In this document: positions 6,141-13,754 of the stretch, piece after piece
Numbering within the stretch: the stretch's first letter is position 1
How the letters are laid out: the number at the start of each line of letters is the position of its first letter
Origin: an uncultured Christensenella sp.
GTDB lineage: Bacteria > Bacillota > Clostridia > Christensenellales > Borkfalkiaceae
Assembly (NCBI GenBank): GCA_910577555.1
Contig: CAJTLF010000025.1
Location: 1 to 14,910 of the forward strand
Direction of reading: 5' to 3'
Length of the DNA stretch: 14,910 nt
Notes under the pieces: generated by a model
The model's input: the letters and a program-made list of their open reading frames with translations, nothing else
Told to the model about the DNA's origin: nothing
The model's database searches: none
Translations under genes and position numbers: made by a program

Positions 6141-6163
6141 TGTGGCTGGGGCGAAGTGATTCG
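6140..6163. other. att site within the tRNA-Gln 3' end
   Basis: Second copy of the 24-bp repeat seen at 5997-6020. It covers the T-loop, T-stem 3' strand, acceptor 3' strand and CCA of the tRNA, so integration here leaves the tRNA intact. Confidence 0.8.
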
Positions 6164-6217
6164 AACACCCGAATGACGGAGTCAGAGTCCGTTGCCTTAC
6201 CGCTTGGCGACGCCCCA
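6143..6217 (-). tRNA. tRNA-Gln (anticodon CUG), CCA encoded
   Basis: Read on the minus strand, the acceptor stem TGGGGCG pairs with CGCCCCA, with discriminator G and an encoded CCA. The anticodon arm is ACGGA-CTCTGAC-TCCGT, giving anticodon CUG for CAG codons. The T-arm has loop TTCGAAT, and the stem includes two G-U pairs. The first base pair is U-A, as is usual for glutamine tRNAs. Its own promoter lies upstream and its own terminator downstream. It is the integration target of the element on the left. Confidence 0.93.
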
Positions 6218-6269
6218 AAGTATTGTTATCGGCTGGAACGAAACCGTTCGCGACCGATATTACCCAACT

Positions 6270-6298
6270 ATTATATAATCAAAAACCGAAAAATTCAA
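6270..6298 (-). promoter_or_regulatory. Promoter of tRNA-Gln
   Basis: On the minus strand, TTGAAT (6293-6298) and TATAAT (6270-6275) with a 17-bp spacer. The start is predicted about 45 nt before the tRNA. Confidence 0.75.
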
Positions 6299-6351
6299 GC
6301 GTTTTTAACTGGTTTTTAAAATTTTTTGTCGTTCGTGAAGTATTATACTCG

Positions 6352-6388
6352 TTGCAAATCCTTAATATCGGGGTTTGCAATATTTTTT
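6352..6388 (+). terminator. Plus-strand terminator-like hairpin with no obvious gene
   Basis: TTGCAAATCC (6352-6361) pairs with GGGTTTGCAA (6371-6380), with one G-U pair and a 9-nt loop, followed by TATTTTTT. It is oriented for plus-strand transcripts, yet no plus-strand gene precedes it. It lies 40 bp from the comF 3' end, so it may serve there without a T-run. Confidence 0.45.
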
Positions 6389-6427
6389 ATAAAACCGCGG
6401 CTGTAACTTGGAGAATGAATTATGCGG

Positions 6428-7198
6428 TTATTCTCTGTTTTTGCGGCGTTTTTGGCTGCTTTTTATATCGGACGCGTTCTGCTCTTTAAAGATTTTATTC
6501 TCTACGCAGGTTACGGTTGCGAGATAAACCGATTTAGCTCCCGCGTTTAAGAGCAACGAGCAGAGTGTTTCGGCGGTTGCGCCCGTCGTGAGAACGTCGT
6601 CTACGAGAAGCAGGGTTTTATCCTTTACGGCGTCTTTGTTTTTTATTTTGAAACAGCTTGCAAGATTGCTTTGCCGTTCGGCTCTCGTCAGATTTTTCTG
6701 TTCCCTGGTTTCGGCGACTTTTTCAATCGCGTCCTTAATGACTTCGACGCCAAGCCGTTCGCCCACGCTTTCGGCAAGCAGGAGCGACTGATTATAGCCC
6801 CGTTTTCTTACCGATTTTTTGGTTGCGGGTACGAAAACTATTCCGTCAAATTTCGGAAAATTTTCGAGCTTTCTGACTAAAAGGTCGGCGAAAAACTCTT
6901 TTAAATACGCGCCGCCGTCCTTGAATTTTTTGACGAGAAACACTCCGCCGTCCTGATGAACGATAGCCGAAACCGCCCGTTTGAACGCGGGCGGTTTTTC
7001 TTTACATTCAAGGCACAGCTCGGGCCGGACGGTGCGTCTGCCGCACAGCGGGCAGGTCGTGCCGAAATTGAACGCGACGGTCTTTTTACAGTCTGGGCAA
7101 AGGTTGTCGCCGAACGTTTCCACGCCGCATATATCGCAGGTAAAGTCTTTTGGGAACAGTATTTCCGCAAGGCGTTTTCTGAGCTGTTTAATATCCAC
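6428..7198 (-). CDS. comF: ComF-family phosphoribosyltransferase-like protein
   Basis: A 256-residue ComF protein, linked to DNA uptake in competent bacteria and found widely in non-competent ones. Four CxxC pairs at Cys21/24, Cys34/37, Cys49/52 and Cys62/65 make the N-terminal zinc finger, longer than the minimal single finger. The phosphoribosyltransferase domain follows: PATKKSVRKRGYNQS (about 124-138) and the PRPP-loop motif LLLVDDVLTTGAT (196-208) with Asp200/Asp201. The C-terminus is a basic tail (SSQKRRKNRE). The start is GTG 7198, 14 bp after the ktrA stop, with a weak ribosome site, so it probably depends on read-through from the ktr promoter. Linkage of comF to potassium genes is not typical and may simply be shared transcription. 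Confidence 0.92.
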   Translation of the reverse strand: MDIKQLRKRLAEILFPKDFTCDICGVETFGDNLCPDCKKTVAFNFGTTCPLCGRRTVRPELCLECKEKPPAFKRAVSAIVHQDGGVFLVKKFKDGGAYLKEFFADLLVRKLENFPKFDGIVFVPATKKSVRKRGYNQSLLLAESVGERLGVEVIKDAIEKVAETREQKNLTRAERQSNLASCFKIKNKDAVKDKTLLLVDDVLTTGATAETLCSLLLNAGAKSVYLATVTCVENKIFKEQNASDIKSSQKRRKNRE

Positions 7199-7212
7199 GG
7201 GAGTAATTTTTA

Positions 7213-7866
7213 TTACTTTTTGAGATTGGTAAAAGCGATAATCTTTTCGGTAATGCCGAACACGACCATTTTGTCGCCGTTTTCGAATACGGTGGACGCG
7301 GTGGGGGCGGGCATTATTTTGTTACCCTTTTTAATGGTTAAAATATTCAGGTCGAACTTGCCGCGGGGGTTTACGTCCATTATCGTTTTGCCGACCCACT
7401 TATTGGGTACGGCGATTTCGAATATGGAAAACTCGTTGTCAAGCTCGATATAATCGTAAACCTTTTGCGAATTGAGCTTTACCGCTAATTTTTCCGCAAT
7501 GTCGCGGTTGGGGTAAATTACTTCGTCCGCGCCCACGTGGAAAAGGAATTTGCGTTGGATATCCGTATTCGCCTTGGAAACGACGTATTTCGCGCCCAAA
7601 TCCTTTAAAAGCGAAGTGATTTCAAGTGAGCTTTGGAAGTCGTCCGCTATGGTTACCACGCACACGTCGTAAGAAGGTACGTCGAGCGTTTTTAAATTAT
7701 CGGCGTTCATGCAGTTGGCGATTACCGCGCCCGTATATTTGGGGGCGAGAAGATTGATAACGTCTTCATCTTTATCGACAATCATAACTTCGTCGCCCAT
7801 ATTTATAAGCTTTTCGCCTAAAATCTGACCGAACTGACCCATTCCTATAAGTAATATGGATTTCAT
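7213..7866 (-). CDS. ktrA: KtrA, gating subunit of the Ktr potassium uptake system
   Basis: A 217-residue cytosolic RCK protein that forms an octameric ring on the KtrB membrane dimer and opens it in response to ATP/ADP and, in many Firmicutes, c-di-AMP. The Rossmann nucleotide site is GMGQFG (8-13), with Asp31 at the end of the second strand (VMIVD) to hold the ribose. The RCK_N domain runs to about residue 135. The C-terminal RCK_C domain (ELDNEFSIFEIAVPNKWVGKTI, then FENGDKMVVFG) is complete. Length matches Bacillus KtrA/KtrC (about 220), not the double-length TrkA of enterobacteria. AAAGGA lies 7-8 nt before the ATG. It follows ktrB by 26 bp in one operon. Confidence 0.93.
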   Translation of the reverse strand: MKSILLIGMGQFGQILGEKLINMGDEVMIVDKDEDVINLLAPKYTGAVIANCMNADNLKTLDVPSYDVCVVTIADDFQSSLEITSLLKDLGAKYVVSKANTDIQRKFLFHVGADEVIYPNRDIAEKLAVKLNSQKVYDYIELDNEFSIFEIAVPNKWVGKTIMDVNPRGKFDLNILTIKKGNKIMPAPTASTVFENGDKMVVFGITEKIIAFTNLKK

Positions 7867-7892
7867 AATTATTTCCTTTTTTAACCGTTTGG

Positions 7893-9239
7893 TTACCCTA
7901 TCATCATCGTGTCTACGGGCTTGCGCACTTCGGATGCGGTGCGCTTTTCGCCGAGAGCGAGTGCGAGCGTGAGTATGCCCACCCTGCCCGCGTACATAAG
8001 CAGCATAAGTATTATTTTAGACCACGCGCTCAAATCGCCCGTAAGGTCTACGCTCAGTCCCGTGGTGCTTAATGCCGAAACGCATTCGAATATGGCGTCT
8101 TTTGCCGGAAGATCGGGTTCTATGGCGCACATCGTGAGCGCGGCGACCATTACTATCATGAGACAAGCCGCGAAAATTGCGAGAGCCTGTGAAAGCAGGG
8201 TATGCTCGATGCGCTTTTTACCTATGTTTATATCCCTTCTGCCGCGGAATACGGCGAGCATTCCCATCAATATTACCGCGAGCGTTCCCACTTTTATGCC
8301 GCCCGCCGTAGAACCCGAGCTGCCGCCGACGAACATTAACATTATGGTTAAAACGTGACCGCTTTCCGAGAGCGTGTCGGGGGGAGTGGTGAAAAATCCC
8401 GCCGTTCGGGGAGCCACCGAGTTGAAGAAGCTTGCAAGAAGCTTTTCGCCGAAATTGAACCCCGAATAAAACCGGTTGTTCCACTCGAAAACCATATACA
8501 GCGCGGTTGAAATTGCTATCAGTACCGAGCTGACGAGCAAAACTATTTTAGTGTTGAGCTGAAATTTTTTGGGGTTGCATTTGCAGTCGGCAATGTCTCC
8601 CCAGACGCAGAAGCCCAGACCGCCGACGATTATGAGAGCGGAGAGCGGGAGCACGACGAGCGGGTCGCATACGTAACCGGACAGCGATTGTCCGCCGTAT
8701 TTGCCCATAAGGTCGAAGCCTGCGTTACAGAACGCCGAAACGGAGTGGAATACCGAAAAATAAATTCCGTCCGCCCAGCCGTAATCGCCCACGAAACGGA
8801 TTGCCAGCAAAATTGCGCCCGCAAGCTCGAAGATGAGAGTGCCTAAAAATATTCGTTTTATGAGTTTGCCGAGACCGGAATACTGACCGCTCCCTGCCGA
8901 CGCCATAAAGGCTTTTCTTTCGTACATTCCCACGCGCCCGCGCAGCAGCATAAATACCGTTGAAACGAACGTCATAAATCCCAACCCGCCCAACTGAATG
9001 AGAAGGAGAATGGTTATCTGACCGAACAGCGACCAGTGCGCGCCGACGTTATACGGTGAAAGACCCGTTACGCACGTTGCGGAAATTGCCGTGAACAGCG
9101 CGTCGAGATAGGACGTGGATTCACCCTGCACGGTTGCGAATGGGAGTATCAGCAGTACGCTGCCCGCGATTATTACTGCGACGTATCCTAACGCAAGGTA
9201 TTGCCACACCGAAATTTTGAATTTGCTTTTTTTCTTCAT
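7893..9239 (-). CDS. ktrB: KtrB, membrane pore subunit of the Ktr potassium uptake system
   Basis: A 448-residue integral membrane protein of the Trk/Ktr/HKT family that carries K+ (often with Na+) into the cell. Four pore repeats are visible with their filter glycines: TCVTGL, FCNAGF, PRTAGF and LSTTGL. Hydrophobic helices alternate throughout, and GGSSGSTAGGIKVGT is the conserved gating-loop region of the third repeat. I placed the start at ATG 9239 (MKKKSKFKISVWQYL). The longer frame from 9305 would begin upstream of the predicted transcription start, inside the promoter. Length then equals that of Bacillus KtrB. The ribosome site is weak. Promoter and two leader hairpins lie directly upstream, and ktrA and comF follow in the same transcript. 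Confidence 0.93.
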   Translation of the reverse strand: MKKKSKFKISVWQYLALGYVAVIIAGSVLLILPFATVQGESTSYLDALFTAISATCVTGLSPYNVGAHWSLFGQITILLLIQLGGLGFMTFVSTVFMLLRGRVGMYERKAFMASAGSGQYSGLGKLIKRIFLGTLIFELAGAILLAIRFVGDYGWADGIYFSVFHSVSAFCNAGFDLMGKYGGQSLSGYVCDPLVVLPLSALIIVGGLGFCVWGDIADCKCNPKKFQLNTKIVLLVSSVLIAISTALYMVFEWNNRFYSGFNFGEKLLASFFNSVAPRTAGFFTTPPDTLSESGHVLTIMLMFVGGSSGSTAGGIKVGTLAVILMGMLAVFRGRRDINIGKKRIEHTLLSQALAIFAACLMIVMVAALTMCAIEPDLPAKDAIFECVSALSTTGLSVDLTGDLSAWSKIILMLLMYAGRVGILTLALALGEKRTASEVRKPVDTMMIG

Positions 9240-9249
9240 TTTAATCCGC

Positions 9250-9284
9250 GAACGGAATTGCCGTTCCCCGTTGCATTTGCAACG
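9250..9284 (-). promoter_or_regulatory. Two hairpins in the ktrB leader
   Basis: CGTTGCA with TGCAACG (9269-9284) and GAACGG with CCGTTC (9250-9266) stand back to back in the roughly 40-nt leader, just before the ktrB start. They could affect RNA stability or translation. They match no riboswitch that I know. Confidence 0.4.
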
Positions 9285-9289
9285 CACTA

Positions 9290-9318
9290 ATTTTAGCATA
9301 TGCAATTTTGCTTGTCAA
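9290..9318 (-). promoter_or_regulatory. Promoter of the ktrB-ktrA-comF operon
   Basis: On the minus strand, TTGACA (9313-9318) and TAAAAT (9290-9295) with a 17-bp spacer and an extended TG before the -10 box. The palindrome GCATATGC (9296-9303) lies in the spacer beside the -10 box, where a bound protein would block transcription. Confidence 0.85.
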
Positions 9319-9665
9319 TAAATTCTTCGCCAAAGCATTTTTGTCCGTTTTTTTGAAAAATTTCCTTATATGCTCCGTAACACATTTTTTTTACGGGGCA
9401 TATGCTTTATTACGGCTTTTCAGGCGGGAACGGAAGCCGTTTGCGCGCAAGTGATTTCAGTCACATATCAGTCCCGAAATTTGTGAGTTTGCAGTCATAT
9501 GAGTGGCGGTTGCATTGTGCCGCCGTTGAAAAAGGGCGTTACGAATGGGCGGCGGAGCATAGGCGTTGAAACGCATGCGGGGCATATGCCCGCTCTTTCA
9601 TTTGCGCCGAAAAACGAGTGCGCCGTGACGGCGGCGACGCGGATTGCGTCGGAAAAGGGTGAATT
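9319..9665. other. Gene-free region between the ktr and glm operons, with hairpins and repeats
   Basis: I find no convincing gene in these 347 bases. The stretch holds a 13-bp stem with one G-U pair, ATATGCTCCGTAA with TTACGGGGCATAT (9368-9403); a 7-bp stem, ACGGCTT with AAGCCGT (9412-9440); GGCGG with CCGCC near 9505-9523; and GGGCATATGCCC (9580-9591). The 12-mer CGGGGCATATGC occurs at 9394 and at 9578. The glmM promoter should lie here, but I see no clean -35/-10 pair. There is no glmS-ribozyme core. Confidence 0.5.
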
Positions 9666-11015
9666 ATGTCGAAAAAATATTTCGGAACGGACGGGTTCAG
9701 GGGCGAAGCGGGCGTTACTATTACAGCCGAACACGCTTACAAGGTCGGCAGGGTGCTTGGCTGGTACTATTCTTCGACGAAAAACGGCAAGAGCCGCGCC
9801 GTTATAGGCAAGGATACGCGGCTTTCGTCTTATATGCTGGAATACGCACTTGCGGTGGGGCTCACTTCTTCGGGGTGCGACGCTTACATACTGCACGTGA
9901 CGACTACCCCTTCCGTTTCGTATATAACCCGTTGCGACGGGTTCGATTGCGGGGTTATGGTTTCGGCGAGCCACAACCCCTATTACGACAACGGAATAAA
10001 GCTTTTGAACGACCGCGGCGAAAAGATGGACGACGAAGTTATAGAGCTTGTCGAGCGATATCTTGACGGCGATTTTACCCCTTTCGGCGGGAAGGACATT
10101 CCTTATGCGCGGGGCGGGGATATCGGGCGGACGGTGGACTATATATCGGGGCGAAACCGCTATATAGGGCATCTTATTTCTCTTTCCACCTGCTCGTACA
10201 AGGGGTTACGCGTGGGGCTGGACGCCGCTAACGGCAGTGCCTGGCAGATTGCAAGGAGCGTTTTCGACACGCTCGGCGCAAAGACTTACGTTATAGGCGA
10301 AGCTCCAGACGGCACTAACGTGAACGACGGCGTGGGTTCGACAAAAATCGACGCGCTTCGACGGCTGGTGACCGAAAATTCGCTCGACATAGGCTTCGCT
10401 TTCGACGGCGACGCGGACAGATGTATTGCCGTGGACGAGAACGGGGGCGTGGTGACGGGCGACGAGATACTCTACCTTTCCGCCGATTATCTCAAGAACC
10501 GCGGGGAGCTTGCGGGCAATAAAGTGGTATGCACCGCGATGAGCAACGGCGGGCTTAAAAACAGCCTTGCAAAGCTGGGCGTGGACTGCGTGGTCTGCGG
10601 CGTGGGCGACAAAGCCGTTTGCGACGCCATGACGGCTTCGGGCGCGGCACTCGGCGGGGAACGCAGCGGGCACGTGGTGTTTTCCAAATACGAGACGACG
10701 GGCGACGGGCTGGTTACCGCGATTATGGTTATGGAGAGCGTCGTGGAGAGAAAGACCACCCTTTCAAAGCTGTTGCGCGGTTACAAGGCGTTGCCGCAGG
10801 TTGCGTGCGACGTACCCGTTACCGATAAACGCGCCGCTATGGTTGGCGTGAACGAGCTGGCGGTTAAGCTCGAAGGCAAGCTGAAGCTCCGTATTATCGC
10901 AAGGGCGTCGGGTACGGAGAGCCTTATACGGCTTATGGCGGAAGGCGAAAGCGAAGAAAATTGCGCTTTGGCGTGTAAAATTCTTGCGGGGAAAATTATC
11001 GAAAATTGCGATTGA
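9666..11015 (+). CDS. glmM: Phosphoglucosamine mutase
   Basis: GlmM converts glucosamine-6-phosphate to glucosamine-1-phosphate, the step between GlmS and GlmU on the way to UDP-GlcNAc for peptidoglycan. The 449-residue length is normal. The phosphoserine loop is SASHNP with catalytic Ser102 (the same number as in E. coli). The Mg2+ loop is DGDADR at 247-252 with Asp247, Asp249 and Asp251. The sugar-binding GGERSGH motif is present, as is the C-terminal phosphate loop RASGTE at 413-418. The start FGTDGFRG segment is typical. AAAAGGG lies about 7 nt before ATG 9666. glmS follows 71 bp downstream on the same strand, so the two pathway enzymes are likely co-transcribed. Confidence 0.96.
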   Translation: MSKKYFGTDGFRGEAGVTITAEHAYKVGRVLGWYYSSTKNGKSRAVIGKDTRLSSYMLEYALAVGLTSSGCDAYILHVTTTPSVSYITRCDGFDCGVMVSASHNPYYDNGIKLLNDRGEKMDDEVIELVERYLDGDFTPFGGKDIPYARGGDIGRTVDYISGRNRYIGHLISLSTCSYKGLRVGLDAANGSAWQIARSVFDTLGAKTYVIGEAPDGTNVNDGVGSTKIDALRRLVTENSLDIGFAFDGDADRCIAVDENGGVVTGDEILYLSADYLKNRGELAGNKVVCTAMSNGGLKNSLAKLGVDCVVCGVGDKAVCDAMTASGAALGGERSGHVVFSKYETTGDGLVTAIMVMESVVERKTTLSKLLRGYKALPQVACDVPVTDKRAAMVGVNELAVKLEGKLKLRIIARASGTESLIRLMAEGESEENCALACKILAGKIIENCD

Positions 11016-11086
11016 CCCCCTAATATATCGCGGTTAAGCGTATTAATTTTAAAAAATTGCTTGTTTGGGGGTTGGGTTTACAGTAT

Positions 11087-12856
11087 ATGTGCGGAATAAT
11101 CGGGTATATTGGCGGCGGAAACGCGGCGCGGGAAGTTTATCAGGGGTTGAAGCGGCTGGAATACCGCGGGTATGATTCGGCGGGCGGCGCATTTCTGAAC
11201 GGCGACGAGCTGGTCGTGGTAAAAAAACAGGGCAGGGTGGAAAAGCTTTTGCCCTTTATCGACGGGTTGCGGGCGACTGCGGGTATAGGGCATACGCGCT
11301 GGGCGACGCACGGCGCACCGTCGGACGGGAATGCGCATCCCCATACCGTAGGGGATATTTCCGTGGTACATAACGGCATAATAGAAAATTACGCCGAGCT
11401 GAAAAGTGAACTCGTAGCGGACGGCGCGGTGTTCGTTTCGGATACCGACAGCGAAGTTATCGCCCATCTTCTCAATAAATTTTACGACGGCGACCTTGCT
11501 TACGCGATGAAAAAAACGGTCGATATGCTCGAAGGCTCGTACGCTATTCTCGCCGTGCGGCGGGGAGTACAACGCATATACGCGGCGTGCAATAAAAGTC
11601 CGCTGATTATAGGCTACGGCGACGGTGAGAATTTTTGCGCGAGCGACGAGCCTGCACTTGCGGGCAAATGCGACGGGATATCGGTGTTGGACGACGGGGA
11701 TTTTGCGGAGATTTCCGCGGAAGGCGTGATAATTTACGACGGGGATATGCAAGCCGTAATACGCGAAATTTCGCCAAATCTCGCCGTTTGCGAAAACCTT
11801 GGCTTGGGGGATTGCCCCCACTATATGCTGAAAGAAATACGAGAAGTGCCGCTTTCGGTTACACAGACCGTAAAGGCGTTTGCGGGGGCGGAGCAAAAGC
11901 TTAAAGCCGCGTTTGCGGGCGTAGACAGAATTATTCTGACGGGGTGCGGCACGGCTTACCACGCGGCGTTGCTTGGCAAAAGATATTTCGAGATATTCGC
12001 AAAAATTCCCGCAGAAACGGAAATTGCGAGCGAGTTCAGATATAAAAATCCCGTAATAGGGAAAAATACCGCCGTGATTGCCGTGAGCCAGAGCGGCGAA
12101 ACTGCGGATACCGTGGAAGCGGCTCGGCTTGCGCGCGGGCTGGGTGCGAGAGTTATCGCGGTTACCAACTCCCGCCGTTCGCAATTAAACAGGGTTGCGG
12201 ACGCCGTCGTGCCCGTTGCCGCGGGTGTGGAAATATGCGTTGCCGCGACCAAAAGTTATACGGGGCAGGTTGCCGCTCTTCTTGCCTGCGCCTTTGCCGT
12301 GGCGGGTTACTCTTATGCGGAAAAAGCAGGCGTATTCGGGAATATAGCCGAGCTTTGCGGGAAAGTTATCGAAAATATCGACGCATCGTCACTTGCGCAC
12401 TTATGCTCGCGTTCGCGCGGAGTGTATTTTCTGGGCAGGGATTTGGATTATGCCGTTGCGCTGGAAGGCAGTCTGAAATTAAAGGAAATATCTTACGTGC
12501 CGGGGGAAGGCTATCCCGCCGGGGAATTGAAGCACGGTACTCTTGCGCTGATAGACGAAAATACCGTTTCGGTATTCCTTATTACCGACGAAAGGCTTGC
12601 GGGGAAGTGCGCCAACGCCGTGGAGCAGGTGGTTTCGCGCGGTGGCAGAGCGGCGGTTATAACCAACGTGAACGGCGTTCCGGAAAAGTTGCCCGAATGC
12701 GTGGAGCATATTATACTACTGCCCGAATGCGAGCCGTATCTCGCACCGTTTTTAACTGCCGTTGCCGTTCAGACGCTTGCTTACCGTACTGCCGTTATTC
12801 TCAACCGCGACCCCGATAAGCCGAGAAATCTCGCAAAGAGCGTTACCGTTGAGTAA
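11087..12856 (+). CDS. glmS: Glutamine-fructose-6-phosphate aminotransferase
   Basis: GlmS makes glucosamine-6-phosphate from fructose-6-phosphate and glutamine, the entry step to amino-sugar synthesis. I chose ATG 11087, not the upstream frame from 11057, because the mature enzyme needs Cys as its first residue after Met (MCGIIGYIGG) for glutaminase activity. The glutaminase domain shows HTRWATHGAPS and the loop near EYRGYDSAG. Two SIS sugar domains follow, with SQSGETADT and GELKHGTLALID, which carries the catalytic Glu and His. The conserved end NLAKSVTVE completes a 589-residue protein. The ribosome site is poor. The 71-bp gap after glmM is too short for a full glmS ribozyme, so control must lie elsewhere. 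A shared hairpin follows the stop. Confidence 0.96.
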   Translation: MCGIIGYIGGGNAAREVYQGLKRLEYRGYDSAGGAFLNGDELVVVKKQGRVEKLLPFIDGLRATAGIGHTRWATHGAPSDGNAHPHTVGDISVVHNGIIENYAELKSELVADGAVFVSDTDSEVIAHLLNKFYDGDLAYAMKKTVDMLEGSYAILAVRRGVQRIYAACNKSPLIIGYGDGENFCASDEPALAGKCDGISVLDDGDFAEISAEGVIIYDGDMQAVIREISPNLAVCENLGLGDCPHYMLKEIREVPLSVTQTVKAFAGAEQKLKAAFAGVDRIILTGCGTAYHAALLGKRYFEIFAKIPAETEIASEFRYKNPVIGKNTAVIAVSQSGETADTVEAARLARGLGARVIAVTNSRRSQLNRVADAVVPVAAGVEICVAATKSYTGQVAALLACAFAVAGYSYAEKAGVFGNIAELCGKVIENIDASSLAHLCSRSRGVYFLGRDLDYAVALEGSLKLKEISYVPGEGYPAGELKHGTLALIDENTVSVFLITDERLAGKCANAVEQVVSRGGRAAVITNVNGVPEKLPECVEHIILLPECEPYLAPFLTAVAVQTLAYRTAVILNRDPDKPRNLAKSVTVE

Positions 12857-12883
12857 TTGCGGCGGGGTTTTGGGCTTTATACG

Positions 12884-12917
12884 AAAAAAATAACCCGACT
12901 TTTAAAGTCGGGTTATT
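12884..12917 (-). terminator. Terminator between glmS and the phosphatase gene
   Basis: AATAACCCGACTTT pairs perfectly with AAAGTCGGGTTATT around one or a few bases (12889-12917). The minus strand continues into TTTTTTT (12884-12890). The phosphatase stop codon is inside the stem. It may also slow plus-strand transcripts from glmS, although no T-run follows on that side. Confidence 0.85.
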
Positions 12918-13710
12918 CCGTATATTTGGATTTCAGTAATTCTATCTGTTCGTCGGTTAAGCCGAGAGACTGTTTGCAGTATTCCGTGACGCTGCCGTAA
13001 AGCTCCTTTATTTTGTCGATTGCGCCTATGATATATTGCGGTTTCGCTTCCATAAGCGCGATTAAAATGTGCTTGAATCGGCGCGGCATGGGGGCTATTA
13101 CGAGAGCCGCTTTCTGCCAGAACCTGCGGGTATGCTGGAATTTTTTGCTCGCGCAATAGTCTGCTATAATTAGTTTTTCGTTTACGCCCAATACGAATTC
13201 GAGCAGCATCGCGCAAAGACCCGTTCTGTCTTTACCCGCGTTGCAGTGCCATATTACGCAGCCTTCGGCTTCAAGCAGTATTTTAAAAAACTCTTTCAAG
13301 GAACGGCGGCCGTCGTCGCCGAAAAGCACGGTTTCGTACATACTCGACATATAGTTGTCCGCCGTGCCGAACTCGGTTTTTATGCGCTTGCTTTCGTCGA
13401 GCATGGTGCGCGCCATGGATTTGGTGTACGTTATGCCGACGGTGGCGGTGCATACGAGTGGGAGATTTACCGTTTTTACGCCGTTTATTTTCGTGTCCGG
13501 ATATTCGTGCTGTTCGCGTTCCGTGCGCAAATCGATTATCGTGGTCAAGCCCTTTTTAAGGAGTGCGGAGACCGTTTGCGGCGGGAGCTTGTGCATTCTG
13601 CCGCTGCGGATAAGTTTGTCGCGCTTTATTTTTTTGCCGTCTGCTACGGGGAATCCGCCCAAGTCGCGAGTATTATTAAGTTTTTTTAATCTCATTCGTT
13701 GAACGTTCAT
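12913..13710 (-). CDS. Protein tyrosine phosphatase (Y_phosphatase3 type)
   Basis: A 265-residue phosphatase of the cysteine-dependent class. The P-loop HCNAGKDRTG holds nucleophile Cys156 and Arg162 (C-x5-R). The N-terminal NTRDLGGFPV (about 13-22) and LIRSGRMHKL segments are marks of the Pfam Y_phosphatase3 family, which removes phosphate from tyrosine or phosphoinositides; relatives include mycobacterial PtpB and Listeria LipA. There is no signal peptide, so it acts in the cytosol. The start is uncertain. ATG 13710 lies only about 2 nt after the predicted transcription start, ATG 13695 is next, and neither has a ribosome site; a frame from 13731 would overlap the -10 box. Substrate unknown. 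It is divergent from radC. Confidence 0.9.
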   Translation of the reverse strand: MNVQRMRLKKLNNTRDLGGFPVADGKKIKRDKLIRSGRMHKLPPQTVSALLKKGLTTIIDLRTEREQHEYPDTKINGVKTVNLPLVCTATVGITYTKSMARTMLDESKRIKTEFGTADNYMSSMYETVLFGDDGRRSLKEFFKILLEAEGCVIWHCNAGKDRTGLCAMLLEFVLGVNEKLIIADYCASKKFQHTRRFWQKAALVIAPMPRRFKHILIALMEAKPQYIIGAIDKIKELYGSVTEYCKQSLGLTDEQIELLKSKYTE

Positions 13711-13719
13711 AGCACGAAT

Positions 13720-13748
13720 ATTATATCTCACGATTTAATTCAAGTCAA
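13720..13748 (-). promoter_or_regulatory. Promoter of the phosphatase gene
   Basis: On the minus strand, TTGACT (13743-13748) and TATAAT (13720-13725) with a 17-bp spacer. The predicted start lies only about 2 nt before ATG 13710, so the message would be almost leaderless. Confidence 0.8.
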
Positions 13749-13754
13749 TCGTTA

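Noticed and set aside
6098..6319. Plus-strand frame across tRNA-Gln
   Set aside because: Covers the tRNA on the other strand and has no ribosome site.
9495..10172. Minus-strand frame of 225 codons opposite glmM
   Set aside because: It is the antisense of a well-supported enzyme, with no ribosome site, promoter or recognisable domain; long antisense frames are common in GC-rich genes.
11057..11086. Longer N-terminus for GlmS
   Set aside because: It would put 10 residues before the Met-Cys start that the glutaminase needs.
11078..12184. Minus-strand frame of 368 codons opposite glmS
   Set aside because: Shadow of glmS codons; the translation is rich in Arg and Phe with no domain.
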